A stretch of 64,000 nucleotides of DNA from Jiella pacifica (GCF_010500815.1 NZ_JAAAMG010000011.1:62001-126000); one strand, 5' to 3'. Numbered from the stretch's first letter, positions 34,609 through 44,054 are shown. Notes: generated by a model not told the origin, from the sequence alone. Translations and numbers: made by a program.

Positions 34609-35079
34609 GTGCCCAAGAAGACTCGCCTGACGCTGGCCTTCGCCCTCGGGGCGGCAGCGCTTTCCGTTTCGACCCTGTCGGCCTGCACCACCCAAGAGGT
34701 CCTCAACCAGGGCTACATCGTCGACCCGAAATCCCTCGAGCTGGTTCCGCCGGGCTCGTCCAAGGAGCAGGTTCTCCTCGCCCTCGGCTCGCCCTCCACC
34801 AAGGCGACCTTCGACAACGAGGTGTTCTACTACATCTCGCAGAAGCGGGTGCGGCCAGTCGCCTTCCTGCAGCCCCGCCTCGTCGATCAGCGCATCCTCG
34901 CGGTCTATTTCGACAAGGACAGCCGCGTCGAGCGCATCGCCGACTACGGCCTGAAGGACGGCAGGGTCTTCGATTTCATCTCCCGCACCACGCCGACCGG
35001 CGGCAAGGACGCGAACTTCCTCGGCCAGGTCCTCAGCGACACCGTCTCGGACAACGGCGGCCCGACGAGCCTGTTCTAA
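34609..35079 (+). CDS. bamE: Outer-membrane assembly lipoprotein BamE (OmlA/SmpA)
   Basis: Small lipoprotein of the BAM complex that inserts beta-barrel proteins. The 156-residue protein has a lipoprotein signal with the lipobox LSAC, lipidated Cys at 26, and the BamE core QGYIVDPKSLELVPPGSSKEQVLLALGSPSTKATFDNEVFYYISQ-type sequence (start VDPKSLELV). GTG at 34609 with GGGAG about ten bases before it. Divergent from the cytochrome-chaperone operon, the normal rhizobial layout. Confidence 0.92.
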   Translation: MPKKTRLTLAFALGAAALSVSTLSACTTQEVLNQGYIVDPKSLELVPPGSSKEQVLLALGSPSTKATFDNEVFYYISQKRVRPVAFLQPRLVDQRILAVYFDKDSRVERIADYGLKDGRVFDFISRTTPTGGKDANFLGQVLSDTVSDNGGPTSLF

Positions 35080-35154
35080 TCTGGAGAGGGGCTTCACGGG
35101 GCGGACCGATTTGCCTTGCGCGGTGTCAATCGTCTCTGTCGCGGCCCTACACCC

Positions 35155-35304
35155 CTCCGCCTGCCGGCATCTCCCCCACAAGGGGGAGATCGATCGCGCG
35201 GAAGGCCATCGCCAATCGTCGACGTAAGCGAACGTGGAAGCGCCGACGACGAAGCTGCCGATCTCCCTCCTTGCGGGGGAGATGCCCGGCAGGGCAGCGG
35301 GAGG
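35155..35304. repeat. MITE-like inverted-repeat element (about 150 bp)
   Basis: The left end reads CCTCCGCCTGCCGGCATCTC then CCCCACAAGGGGGAGAT; the right end is nearly its reverse complement (ATCTCCCTCCTTGCGGGGG ... GCCCGGCAGGGCAGCGGGAGG, read in two pieces). Terminal arms of about 40 bases flank a 70-base centre. Elements with these ends are scattered in rhizobial genomes. No coding capacity. It fills the gap between bamE and anmK, which converge here. Confidence 0.8.
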
Positions 35305-35330
35305 TTCCCCGCCGCTCCGTCTGAGCCTCT

Positions 35331-36449
35331 TCAAGAACGGTTGACGACACCGCCGGTCATCGGCTGCGGCACACCGGTCGTCAGGGGAAAGCTGATCGGC
35401 AGACCGGCGAGGCGGCGCATGGCGAGATGGGCGAAGCACTCCGCCTCGACCGCGTCGCCCCTGAGGCCGACGGCATCCGCATCGACGACGGCGACGCCGG
35501 CCCGCGTTTCGATCGCCGCCATGATCGCCGGGTTGCGCCGGCCGCCGCCACAGACGATCAGCCTTTCGGGCCGCACCGGCAACAGGTCGAGCGCCTTGCC
35601 GACGGCGCCGGCCGTGAACGCCGTCAGGGTCGCAGCACCGTCCGCGAGCGACAGGCCCCCCGCCATCGCCATCTTGAAGCTGAAGCGATCGAGCGACTTC
35701 GGATAGGGCTTGGCGAGCCAGGGATGGTCCAGCAGCCGCGCCAGCCGCGCTTCGTCCACCCTGCCGGCCAGAGCCAGCCGTCCGTCGCGGTCCATCGCGC
35801 CGGCGCCGTGAGCCTTGATCCAGTCGTTGATCGGCGCGTTGGCCGGGCCGGTGTCGAAAGCGATCAGCCGCTCGCCGTCGAAGTGGGTGAGATTGGCGAC
35901 GCCGCCGAGATTGAGGATCGCGGTCTCGGACCCCGCCCCGATCCGTTCCAGCATCGCCCGGTGATAGATCGGCGACAGCGGCGCCCCCTGCCCGCCGGCC
36001 GCGACGTCCGCCGAGCGGAAATCGTGGACGACGGTGATGCCGAGCATGCTCGCCATCAGCGCCCCGTCGCCGAGCTGGCGCGTGCGGCCGGGAATGCCGG
36101 CTTCGGGCGGGCGATGCAGAACGGTCTGGCCGTGGAAGCCGACGGCCGCGACATCCGCGCGCGGCAGGCCGTTGCGCTCGCAGAACTCCGCCACCGCCTC
36201 GGCCTGCGCCTCGCTCAAACGCCGTTCGGCCCGCGCGAAACTCTCCGGCTCGTCACCCTCGAACTGCCAGTCGAGCGCGTCCTTCACCGCTGCTTCGATC
36301 AGCGGCGTGACGGCGGCCTCGTAAGGCACCAGTTCGTACGGCCCGAACTCCCCGATCGTCTTGCCGTCGGTGCGGATGGCCGCGACGTCGATGTGGCCGT
36401 CGAGCACGGTTCCGGTCATCAGGCCGATCGCCCATCGACTGTCGGTCAT
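35331..36449 (-). CDS. anmK: Anhydro-N-acetylmuramic acid kinase
   Basis: Phosphorylates and opens 1,6-anhydro-MurNAc in peptidoglycan recycling. The 372-residue sugar kinase has the nucleotide and sugar motifs [53 protein letters not shown] and [10 protein letters not shown]. The start at 36449 fits the family; the frame runs 19 codons further. The gene does not appear to share a function with the TRAP transporter upstream, although both are on the minus strand with an 87-base gap. Confidence 0.94.
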   Translation of the reverse strand: MTDSRWAIGLMTGTVLDGHIDVAAIRTDGKTIGEFGPYELVPYEAAVTPLIEAAVKDALDWQFEGDEPESFARAERRLSEAQAEAVAEFCERNGLPRADVAAVGFHGQTVLHRPPEAGIPGRTRQLGDGALMASMLGITVVHDFRSADVAAGGQGAPLSPIYHRAMLERIGAGSETAILNLGGVANLTHFDGERLIAFDTGPANAPINDWIKAHGAGAMDRDGRLALAGRVDEARLARLLDHPWLAKPYPKSLDRFSFKMAMAGGLSLADGAATLTAFTAGAVGKALDLLPVRPERLIVCGGGRRNPAIMAAIETRAGVAVVDADAVGLRGDAVEAECFAHLAMRRLAGLPISFPLTTGVPQPMTGGVVNRS

Positions 36450-36536
36450 GATTGGCTTTCCTTCTTGGCGGCGGGGCCGGCCTGCCGCGATCGAACGTGA
36501 GTCCAAAGGCTGGCGCCTGGGCTCCCGTCCCCGATC

Positions 36537-38333
36537 CTAGAACGGCGACGGCAGCAGGCAAACCACGAAGCCGAGGGCCCCGAGGATCATGCGCTTCGCC
36601 GGCCCGGCGGTCGAGATGAGGCCGAAGGAGAGGAACCACAGGCCGGCGGCGATCTGCAGGAAGGCCGCACCCGCCGCGAGCGGCCGGTCGGCGAGATGAA
36701 TGATCGCCGGGTTGGCGATCATCGCCAGCGGAATGACGTAGAGCCCGACCCCGAGGCGCATGGCCGAGCCGGCGACCTTCAGCCAGTTCTCGCCGGCCAT
36801 GCCGGCGGCGATGAACACCGCCCCGCAGACCGGCGGCGTGATGGTCGACAGCAGCGCGAACCAGAAGACGAAGAGATGGGCGAGCAGCGGCTCGATGCCG
36901 AGGCGCTGCAGGGCCGGTCCGGCGACTGTCACGCAGATGACGTAGGCGGCCGTCGTCGGCACCTCCATGCCGAGCAGGATGCAGGCGAGCGCGGTCAGGA
37001 GCAGCGCGGGAACCAGCGATTCGCCGGCGAGCGCCAGGATCGCCGAGGTCACCTTCACGCCGAGGCCGGTCATGCCGAGGACGCCGACGACGATCGACGC
37101 GCAGATGATGATGGCGGCGATCACCGCGATCTGGCGCCCGGCCTCCAGCGCCGCCGTCCCCGCGCGTTCGAGGAAGCGGCGAATCGAAAAGGAGAAGGTG
37201 GCATCGAAGAACAAGAGCAGCGCCGCCGAAAGGATGGCGAGGCAGGCGGCATATTGCGGCGTCAGCCCCGCCCCGAACATTGCATAGAGAAGAATGCTGA
37301 AGGGAACCAGGAAGAACAGCGTGGTGATCAGGACGATGCGCGGCTTCGGCCGATCCGCTTCGGCGACGGATGCGAGATCGTAGCGTCGGGCGAAGAGATC
37401 GATGCCGATCCACACCGTCAGGAAGTAGAGGATGGCTGCCGGCAACGCCGCGACGATGATGTCGCCATAGGGCGTGCCGGTGAGTTCGACCATGACGAAG
37501 GCGCCGGCCCCCATCAAAGGCGGCATGATCTGCCCGCCGGAGGAGGCGACCGCCTCGACCGCCCCGGCCAGGGCCTTCGGATAGCCGAGCCGCTTCATCG
37601 CCGGAATGGTCACCGCGCCGGTCGAGGCGACATTGGCCGAGGCCGAGCCAGAGATCGACCCGAACATCGCCGACGAGAGCACCGAAACCTTGCCCGCACC
37701 GCCTCTGAGGCGTCCGGCGGCGGCGGCGGCGAGATTCATGAAACCTTGTCCGGCCTCGCCGGCATTCAGCACCGCGCCGAGAATGACGAAGATCGCGACG
37801 ATGCCGACAGAAACACCGGTCAACGAGCCCCAGAGGCCACCCTCGGTGATCGTCATCGTGCCGAGGAAGCTCTCGACCGGAAAGCCGGGATGGCCGTATT
37901 CGCCGGGAACGTACTGGCCGAACAGTCCGTAGGCGAGGCAGGCGGCGGCGACGAGCGGCAGCGGCCAGCCGATCGCCCGGCGCGCCGCCTCCAGCGCCAC
38001 GACGACGAGCGAGACGGCAACAGTGATCTGGAACGGCGTGTCGAGATAGCCGTACTGATCGGACAGCGCGTCGGCATTGAGGGCTACGTAGAGGCAGCAG
38101 AACTCCCCGACGAGAAGGAAGATCCAGCCGGTCACGAGCTGGAGACGCGACCGACCGATGAAGACGAACAGCCAGGGCAGCGCCAGCGCCATGTGCAGCG
38201 GCCGGGCGAAGAGCGCCGGAACGAGGCCGGAAAAGACCAGCGCCAGATGAAAGAAGATGGAGAGGAGCCCGAGGCCCTGCCAAAGGAGGAGCGGGCGCGC
38301 CGGCTCCTCGGCTGCGGTGGTCGAAAGGCTCAT
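36537..38333 (-). CDS. TRAP transporter permease, fused 4TM/12TM type
   Basis: Membrane component of a TAXI-type tripartite transporter in which the small and large membrane subunits are one protein. The 598-residue sequence has about 16 hydrophobic segments; the large-subunit signature is GSISGSASANVASTGAVTIPAMKRLGYP and SSGGQIMPPLMGAGAF, with LGMEVPTTAAYVI and STITPPVCGAVFIAAG later. Start at 38333, just before MSLSTTAAEE; the frame continues far upstream through the gap and in another phase of the binding-protein gene. The binding protein is 152 bases upstream on the same strand. Substrate unknown. Confidence 0.92.
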   Translation of the reverse strand: MSLSTTAAEEPARPLLLWQGLGLLSIFFHLALVFSGLVPALFARPLHMALALPWLFVFIGRSRLQLVTGWIFLLVGEFCCLYVALNADALSDQYGYLDTPFQITVAVSLVVVALEAARRAIGWPLPLVAAACLAYGLFGQYVPGEYGHPGFPVESFLGTMTITEGGLWGSLTGVSVGIVAIFVILGAVLNAGEAGQGFMNLAAAAAGRLRGGAGKVSVLSSAMFGSISGSASANVASTGAVTIPAMKRLGYPKALAGAVEAVASSGGQIMPPLMGAGAFVMVELTGTPYGDIIVAALPAAILYFLTVWIGIDLFARRYDLASVAEADRPKPRIVLITTLFFLVPFSILLYAMFGAGLTPQYAACLAILSAALLLFFDATFSFSIRRFLERAGTAALEAGRQIAVIAAIIICASIVVGVLGMTGLGVKVTSAILALAGESLVPALLLTALACILLGMEVPTTAAYVICVTVAGPALQRLGIEPLLAHLFVFWFALLSTITPPVCGAVFIAAGMAGENWLKVAGSAMRLGVGLYVIPLAMIANPAIIHLADRPLAAGAAFLQIAAGLWFLSFGLISTAGPAKRMILGALGFVVCLLPSPF

Positions 38334-38485
38334 GGGGATCGTCCGGGGGAAAAGGGTCGGCGGCGGGGAACTCGACCGCGACGCCTCGTTGGGGGCAGAC
38401 CGCCGGGCCGCGAAGGGGGACGGCGGTGCCCCCTCCGGCAGTCCTCGGCATCTTGCGGCGGAACGCCTGCTCCGCCGATGAGACG

Positions 38486-39448
38486 TTACTTCAGGGCTGC
38501 GGGCACCGAGACGCCGGCTTCCTCGTAATAGCGCAGGGCGCCGGGATGGAGCTTCACCTCGCCCTCGCCGAGAAGCTCCGGATCGACGGCCTTCCACCAG
38601 CGTGATTCGCCGGAGAGCTCGGCCTTTTCCTCCCAGAAGGTCTTGGTGAGCAGATAGGCAGTGTCCTCGCTCATCGCCGTCGTGGCGAAGGCGAAGACCG
38701 GCAGCGAGGTGGTGACCGTGTCCACGTCGACCCCGGCATAGGTGCCGGCGGGAATCACCTGGCGGCTGCGGCCGGTCTTTTCCACCTGATCGTCGTCGAG
38801 GGACAGGAGCGCGATCGATCCGCCGGCGGCCGCCTCGATGACGTTCGGGGCGGGAAACGAGCCGGCGGTGACGAAGCCTTCGATCTGGCCGTTCTTCAAC
38901 GCGTCGGCGGCATTGCCGAGTTCGGCGTCGGCGACGGTCACCTTGTCCTTCAGGCCGAAGAGATCGAGATACTTCTCGCCCTCGGTGGCGCCGAAGCTGC
39001 CCTTGCCGAGAAGGATGGTCTTGCCTTGAAGATCGGCGAGGTTCTTCGCATCGCTGCCGCCGGCGACGACGAAATGCATGGTGAGAGAGGGAATCGGAAA
39101 CAGCGCGCGGATGTCGGCAAAGCGGGGATTGGGCCGCTTGGCGAAGGGGCCTGTCCCGGCCGCGGCCGATGAAACCAGCCCGGGCGGGGCAGTGAACACG
39201 TAGTTCCCCGGTCGCGCCGCCGCTTCCATGACGTTCTGCACCGAGCCCTGACTTTCCTCGACGGTGAGGATCGCCGCCCCGTCCGTGCCGGCCTTCACCG
39301 CATTGGCGAGCTCGACGCCCATCTGATAATAGGACGTGCCGCTCTTGGCCGACTTGTAGGCGATGCGCTCCTCGGCATTGGCAGAGGATGCGGCGCCGGC
39401 AAGGATGGCGAATACGCCCGCCAGCGCGGTGATCTTGATCTTCTTCAC
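38486..39448 (-). CDS. TAXI-family TRAP transporter solute-binding protein
   Basis: Periplasmic ligand-binding subunit for the fused TRAP permease. The 320-residue protein has a signal peptide (VKKIKITALAGVFAILAGAASSANA) and the TAXI pattern: GTSYYQMGVELANAVK, TVEESQGSVQNV and FLDGQ-like ligand loops. The start is a GTG at 39448, decided by GGGGAGGAAA six bases ahead; an ATG at 39547 would place 33 unrelated residues before the signal. TAXI systems elsewhere take up dicarboxylates or glutamate, but no ligand can be read here. Confidence 0.9.
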   Translation of the reverse strand: MKKIKITALAGVFAILAGAASSANAEERIAYKSAKSGTSYYQMGVELANAVKAGTDGAAILTVEESQGSVQNVMEAAARPGNYVFTAPPGLVSSAAAGTGPFAKRPNPRFADIRALFPIPSLTMHFVVAGGSDAKNLADLQGKTILLGKGSFGATEGEKYLDLFGLKDKVTVADAELGNAADALKNGQIEGFVTAGSFPAPNVIEAAAGGSIALLSLDDDQVEKTGRSRQVIPAGTYAGVDVDTVTTSLPVFAFATTAMSEDTAYLLTKTFWEEKAELSGESRWWKAVDPELLGEGEVKLHPGALRYYEEAGVSVPAALK

Positions 39449-39757
39449 GGATTTCCTCCCCTCGCGCCCGGCCCTTCGCTCGTTCGATCCGCCCGGCGTC
39501 GTTTCGCTCGATGCCACCTGTCTCGGCGGCGGCGAGGACCATGTCAATCCTCGCCTTTCCGCGTCGGCAACGACCGCTGCGGCCGAACCCGTCGCGGCGA
39601 AGGTCGATCGGCCGGCAGCCCGCGCCGGCAGCCCCGGCCGAGGCGCGGACGAGAAAGATTGCAGATCGATGACGAAAGGGTGCTTGCAATCGGCGCTGCG
39701 AGCGGCTACCTAGCCCGCCAACGAGGAAAGCCGATCGGCTCGTTTCTCGCTTCGAGT
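39449..39757. other. Intergenic region before tRNA-Arg
   Basis: A 309-base gap between the divergent TAXI gene and tRNA-Arg. The GGAGG of the TAXI gene is at its left end. No further gene or repeat was recognised. Confidence 0.45.
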
Positions 39758-39834
39758 GCGCCCGTAGCTCAGCTGGATAGAGCACCAGACTACGAATCTG
39801 GGGGTCAGAGGTTCGAATCCTTTCGGGCGCACCA
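39758..39834 (+). tRNA. tRNA-Arg (anticodon ACG)
   Basis: A complete 77-base cloverleaf. Acceptor stem GCGCCCG pairs with CGGGCGC, the D arm has GCTCAGCTGGATAGAGC, the anticodon stem CCAGA/TCTGG encloses CTACGAA with anticodon ACG, the T loop is TTCGAAT, and CCA is encoded. The wobble A is expected to be edited to inosine to read CGN codons. Confidence 0.97.
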
Positions 39835-40204
39835 TTCTTTCAATGACTTAGCAATGCTCCGCAGACCAGACCTGTTGATCAGTCTGCGCAAATCGCCTCC
39901 TCGATGTGGAGAGTGGCCTCGTCGCGGCGCGTCGCACGCTAAGGTGCCATTCGGCGAGGCATATTGGTTCTGACTCATATCCGATGCAGTTGAGGAGCGG
40001 GCTGGCGATTTCTGAAGGCGGTCGCCTTTGAATCGGCGTGGGGTCTCGAAGCCGATTTGTGCGGTAAACTGCTGATCTCGGTGGAAGGCATGGGTCGCTT
40101 CCGCGTGACGGGCGAGCCCGGTCATGTGGGGCCGCATGTCGAAGTCCGCGCGCTCGCCCCCTGCTTGCTTGACCTGATTGTCAGCTGCGCATAATCCTGA
40201 TGCC
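39835..40204. other. Gap between tRNA-Arg and the riboswitch
   Basis: A 370-base stretch with somewhat lower GC than its surroundings. A plus-strand frame of about 57 codons without recognisable family ends near 40193. The 3' side of a tRNA is a favoured integration site, but no integrase, direct repeat of the tRNA end or other element was found. Confidence 0.4.
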
Positions 40205-40449
40205 GACGGTTCCCCGACCATCGACATGGCGGGGATTAAAAGGGAACACGGTGAGGACGACCCAATCGGGGCCGAAACCGTGGCTGCCCCCGCAACTGTA
40301 AGCGGATGCCGATCGTCCCCGCGATGCTCTTTTGGGCATTGCGGCGGGTTCCGGGCCACCGGAGCCATGCCACTGTGACGGGCCCTAAGGGTTTTGCATG
40401 GGAAGGCAGACGAAAGGCGCGACCTCCGCGAGCCAGGAGACCTGCCGTC
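40205..40449 (+). promoter_or_regulatory. Cobalamin riboswitch
   Basis: All the landmarks of the AdoCbl aptamer are present in order: GGGAACACGGTGAG, the core GCCCCCGCAACTGTAAGCGG, GCCACTGTGACGGG, GGGAAGGC, and the B12 box AGCCAGGAGACCTGCC at 40431-40446. It is followed by a 224-base leader and the btuF-like gene, so it should switch off the importer when cobalamin is plentiful. The leader has a small stem (TCGAGC/GCTCGA at 40467-40484) but no U tract, so control of translation is as likely as termination. Confidence 0.95.
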
Positions 40450-40673
40450 ATATGTTCAATCCACTCTCGAGCGGGGATGCTCGAAAAGGATATCCATGAC
40501 GGTCAATCGACTGCGCTCCGGCGCGAGTGCCTTCTTTCCATCGATGAGCCGGCCACTGGGCTTCAGCCCGGAACGATAGCCCTTTCGCCCTCGCACGATC
40601 CTTCCATCATCAGGCAGGGACGGCGTCGCTCGTCGACGCGTCGTTTCCTTGCCGGCTCTTCGAGGTGCGATTC

Positions 40674-41693
40674 ATGTCGTCTTTCCGCCGTCACTGCGGC
40701 CTTGCCGCCATCGGCTTCGTTCTTGCTTTTGGCTCGACTGCGGCACGAGCGACCGATTACCCGCTGTCTCTCGACAATTGCGGGATTGCGCTGAGCTTCG
40801 AAAAGGCGCCTGAGCGGGTCGTCTCGATCGGCCAGAGCATGACCGAGATCATGTATCTCCTCGGCCTGTCCGACCGGGTCGCCGGCACCGCCCTTTGGGT
40901 CGCGCCGGTGCTTCCGCAGTTCGAGGAGGTGAACGAGGAGGTCAAGAGGCTCGCCGACAACGATCCGAGCTTCGAAAGCGTCGTCGCCGAGCGGCCCGAT
41001 CTCGTCACCACTCAGTTCGAGGGGCAGGTCGGCCCGCATGGCGTCGTCGCGACCCGCGAACAGTTCGCCGATCTCGAGATCCCGGTCTACACCTCGCCTG
41101 CCGACTGCGTCGGCAAGGACAATTCGAACGGCGGCGACGGCCTTCGCACGAATCCCTTCTCGATGGACCTCGTCTATGAGGAAGTGAGCGATCTGGCCCG
41201 GATCTTCGACGTCGAAGAGCGCGGTGCCGCCCTGATCGCCGATCTGAAGGCACGGGAACAGGCGGCTGAGGAGAAGATCGCCGGGCTCGACGGCGACGTC
41301 TCGGCCGTCTTCTGGTTCTCCAGCGCCGATCTCGATATCGACCCCTACGTTGCGGGCCAGAGCGGCGCACCCGGCGCCATGATGAAGACGCTGGGCGTGA
41401 AGAACGTCATCGACAGCGAGGAGGAATGGCCGACGGTCGGATGGGAGACCATCGCCCGCGCCAACCCGACCATCATCGTGATCGGAAAGATGGATCGCCG
41501 CCGCTTTCCCGCCGACGACATCGCCGTCAAGCAGCAGTTCCTCAAAGAGGATCCGGTCGTCAGCTTGATGACGGCCGTCAGGAAGGGCCGCGTGATCGTA
41601 ATGGACGCCCAGGCGATGAACCCGACGATCCGGACGATCTCCGGCCTCGAAGTCCTCGCCGATGCTTTGGTCAAGGCAGGCCTCGTCCAGTGA
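40674..41693 (+). CDS. btuF: Cobalamin-type ABC transporter substrate-binding protein
   Basis: Periplasmic binding protein of the BtuF/FhuD/haem class (cluster A-II). The 339-residue protein has a signal peptide (MSSFRRHCGLAAIGFVLAFGSTAARA) and the fold landmarks RVVSIGQSMTEIMYLLG, LVTTQFE and GWETIARANPTIIVIG. The cobalamin riboswitch upstream argues for B12 or a corrinoid rather than iron. ATG at 40674 with GAGGTG eight bases ahead; a GTG three codons earlier is possible. Its stop overlaps the permease GTG by 4 bases. Confidence 0.85.
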   Translation: MSSFRRHCGLAAIGFVLAFGSTAARATDYPLSLDNCGIALSFEKAPERVVSIGQSMTEIMYLLGLSDRVAGTALWVAPVLPQFEEVNEEVKRLADNDPSFESVVAERPDLVTTQFEGQVGPHGVVATREQFADLEIPVYTSPADCVGKDNSNGGDGLRTNPFSMDLVYEEVSDLARIFDVEERGAALIADLKAREQAAEEKIAGLDGDVSAVFWFSSADLDIDPYVAGQSGAPGAMMKTLGVKNVIDSEEEWPTVGWETIARANPTIIVIGKMDRRRFPADDIAVKQQFLKEDPVVSLMTAVRKGRVIVMDAQAMNPTIRTISGLEVLADALVKAGLVQ

Positions 41694-42733
41694 CCCCCTT
41701 TGCCAGCGCCTCGCTGCGGGGCCTTGCCGTCGGCGCCGTCTGCCTGACGCTTCTCGTCGCCGCGCTCCTCTTCGGCGCGGCGATCGGCGAGACGCGCATC
41801 CCCCTGGAGACGGTCGCAAGAACGGTTGCATCGCACCTGCGGGGCGGCGTTCACGGGATCGATCCGATCGATGCCGGCATCGTCTGGAACTACCGCCTGT
41901 CGCGGGCGGTGGTGGCGGCCGCCTGCGGGGCGGCGCTCGCCGTCTCCGGCGTCGTCCTGCAATCGCTGCTGCGCAATCCGCTCGCCGACCCCTATCTCCT
42001 CGGCATCTCCGCCGGTGCCTCCTATGGCGCCGTCTCGGTCGCCATCCTTGGGCTCGGCGGCGGGTTCCTGTCGCTTTCGGTCGGGGCGCTCGGCGGCGCG
42101 CTTCTCGCCTTCGGCTTCGTCGTCGTCCTCGCCTTTCTCTCCGGGCGGGGCCCGACCGCCATCATCCTCGCCGGCATCGCCGGATCGCAGCTCTTCAACG
42201 CCCTCACCTCCTTCGTCGTCACCAAGTCGGCGACGGCCGACGAGGCGCGGGGCATCATGTTCTGGCTGCTCGGCAATCTTTCCGGCGTGCGCTGGCCGGA
42301 CGCCTGGCTGGCGGTTCCGGTGGCGCTCTTCGGACTGACGGTCTGCCTCCTCCATTCGCGAGCCCTCGACGCATTCGCCTTCGGCACCCATGCGGCTGCG
42401 GCTCTCGGCATTGCCGTGCGCCGGGTGCAGGTGGTGATGATCGGCACGACGGCGCTGATGACCGCCGTCATGGTGTCGCTCGTCGGCTCGATCGGCTTCG
42501 TCGGTCTTGTGATCCCCCATGCCGCCCGGCTGATCGTCGGCGTGCGCCATGGCATCCTCCTGCCGACGGCAGCCCTCGTCGGCGCGGTCTTCCTCATCGG
42601 CGCCGACGTCCTGTCGCGCACCATCATCGCCGGCCAGGTCCTGCCGATCGGCGTGATGACGGCGCTGTTCGGCGCGCCCGCCTTCGCCCTCATACTCGTC
42701 CATCGCCCGGCGCAAACGGGGGGTGGGCGATGA
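41690..42733 (+). CDS. btuC: Cobalamin-type ABC transporter permease
   Basis: Membrane subunit of the FecCD/BtuC type, 347 residues and about ten membrane segments. Family motifs: LSRAVVAAACGAALAVSGVVLQSLLRNPLADPYLLGIS region (start LSRAVVAAACGAALAVSG), ILAGIAGSQLFNALTSF, MFWLLGNLSGVRW and VGLVIPHAARLIVG. The start is GTG at 41690, overlapping the btuF stop as GTGA. Ends overlapping the ATPase start by 4 bases. Confidence 0.9.
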   Translation: MTPFASASLRGLAVGAVCLTLLVAALLFGAAIGETRIPLETVARTVASHLRGGVHGIDPIDAGIVWNYRLSRAVVAAACGAALAVSGVVLQSLLRNPLADPYLLGISAGASYGAVSVAILGLGGGFLSLSVGALGGALLAFGFVVVLAFLSGRGPTAIILAGIAGSQLFNALTSFVVTKSATADEARGIMFWLLGNLSGVRWPDAWLAVPVALFGLTVCLLHSRALDAFAFGTHAAAALGIAVRRVQVVMIGTTALMTAVMVSLVGSIGFVGLVIPHAARLIVGVRHGILLPTAALVGAVFLIGADVLSRTIIAGQVLPIGVMTALFGAPAFALILVHRPAQTGGGR

Positions 42734-43575
42734 GCCGGCTTGTCGCAAAGGGTCTGACGCGGCGCGCCGGCGGGCGGGCGATCGTCGACGGCGTGTCGCT
42801 CGAGCTCGTCGAGGGCGAGTTCCTCGCGCTCGTCGGACCGAACGGCTCGGGCAAATCGACGCTGATCTCGATGCTGGCGGGGCTGAAGCGGCCGCATGCG
42901 GGCGATGTGCGGCTCGGCGGGGCTCGTCTCGACAAGACCCCACGGCGCGACGTCGCCCGCGCCATCGCCGTCGTCGAGCAGCAGGCCGAGACCGGCGAGC
43001 GGCTGACGGCACGAGAAGTGGTGGCCCTCGGCCGCACGCCCCATCTCGGGGCCTTGTCCCCCTGGGGCGAAGAGGATGAAGCAGCGGTCGAGGCGGCGCT
43101 GGCCGCCGTCGACATGCTGCGCTTTGCCGATCGCGACTGGCACTCGCTGTCCGGCGGCGAACGCCAGCGATTGCACATCGCCCGGGCGCTCGCCCAGGAG
43201 CCGGGCATCGTCATTCTCGACGAGCCGACGAACCATCTCGACATCGAGCACCAGCTGGCGATCCTGGCGCTGGTCAAGGCGCGACGGATGACGGTCCTCG
43301 CCGCACTCCACGACCTCAACCACGCCGCCCTCTTCGCCGACCGGATCGCCGTCATGGATCAGGGCCGCCTCGTCGCGCTGGGCCGGCCGGGCGAAGTCCT
43401 GACGCCGGAGCGCATCGCCACGACCTTCAAGGTCGCGGCGATGATCGAGACGGCAGCGGACGGCGGCTGCCACATCCGCTTCATGCCCCTGCCCCACGGC
43501 TCCCAGCCTCCCAGCCGGCTGCCCGAAAGGCACGACAAGCCACGCGTGATCAACCTTCTTCACGGACGAGTCTAG
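42730..43575 (+). CDS. btuD: Cobalamin-type ABC transporter ATP-binding protein
   Basis: ATPase subunit of the importer, 281 residues. Walker A GPNGSGKST, Q-loop VVEQQAE, signature LSGGERQR, Walker B VILDEPTNHLD and the switch His in LHDLNHAA. Sequence families of haem, ferric-siderophore and B12 ATPases are close; the riboswitch favours B12. The C-terminal 35 residues are an extra basic tail. The stop TAG overlaps the stop of the convergent Lrp gene inside a CTAG. Confidence 0.9.
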   Translation: MSRLVAKGLTRRAGGRAIVDGVSLELVEGEFLALVGPNGSGKSTLISMLAGLKRPHAGDVRLGGARLDKTPRRDVARAIAVVEQQAETGERLTAREVVALGRTPHLGALSPWGEEDEAAVEAALAAVDMLRFADRDWHSLSGGERQRLHIARALAQEPGIVILDEPTNHLDIEHQLAILALVKARRMTVLAALHDLNHAALFADRIAVMDQGRLVALGRPGEVLTPERIATTFKVAAMIETAADGGCHIRFMPLPHGSQPPSRLPERHDKPRVINLLHGRV

Positions 43576-44054
43576 AAGGTTCGCGAAAGGCTCGATTTCA
43601 CCCGCCGCAATGGGATGGAGGACTCGATCCCCGCTACGCCTTCGATTTTGGTCAGGCGCCCGACGAGAAACGCTTCGAATTCGCGCATCGAGCGAGTGAC
43701 GACGCGCAGGAGATAGTCGCGATTGCCGGTCATCAGCCAGCAGTCGGACACTTCCGGCAGCCGCTTGATCGCCGTCTCGAACGTCGACAGTGCATGATCG
43801 ATCTGCCGATCGAGCTTGACCGAGACGAAAACCGCAACCTGAAAACCGAGCGCTTCCTCATCGATCAGGGCCGCGTAGCCCGTGATGATCCCAGCCTGCT
43901 CGAGCCGTTTGACCCTCCGCGCGATCGGCGTCGGGCTGAGGCCGATCTTTTCGCTCAACGCCTGAATGGACATGCGGCCATCAGCCAGGAACGCCCGGAG
44001 AATCTGGAGGTCGACCGCATCGATTTGAGAGGATTCAGACACGATTGCACCCAT
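43572..44054 (-). CDS. Lrp/AsnC family regulator next to E1 (MdeR-like)
   Basis: A 160-residue feast/famine regulator: winged-helix domain IDAVDLQILRAFLADGRMSIQALSEKIGLSPTPIARRVKRLE-type (DLQILRAFLADGRMS), then the ligand-binding RAM domain with VSDCWLMTGNRDYLLRVV. Divergent from the AceE-like E1 with 104 bases between starts. In Pseudomonas putida the Lrp-type MdeR sits beside mdeB, an E1-like enzyme for 2-oxobutyrate, so the same regulation is inferred here. Its stop shares CTAG with btuD. Confidence 0.88.
   Translation of the reverse strand: MGAIVSESSQIDAVDLQILRAFLADGRMSIQALSEKIGLSPTPIARRVKRLEQAGIITGYAALIDEEALGFQVAVFVSVKLDRQIDHALSTFETAIKRLPEVSDCWLMTGNRDYLLRVVTRSMREFEAFLVGRLTKIEGVAGIESSIPLRRVKSSLSRTF

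Noticed and set aside
36253-39785. Very long open frames through the TRAP region, including a 1082-codon one
   Set aside because: The TRAP permease accounts for only the last part; the upstream part reads the binding-protein gene in the wrong phase.
39835-40204. Possible integrated element at the tRNA-Arg 3' end
   Set aside because: No integrase gene and no repeat of the tRNA end were found.
42022-43563. Minus-strand frame of 513 codons opposite the btu genes
   Set aside because: Rich in Arg, Pro and Ser without any domain; shadow of btuC and btuD.
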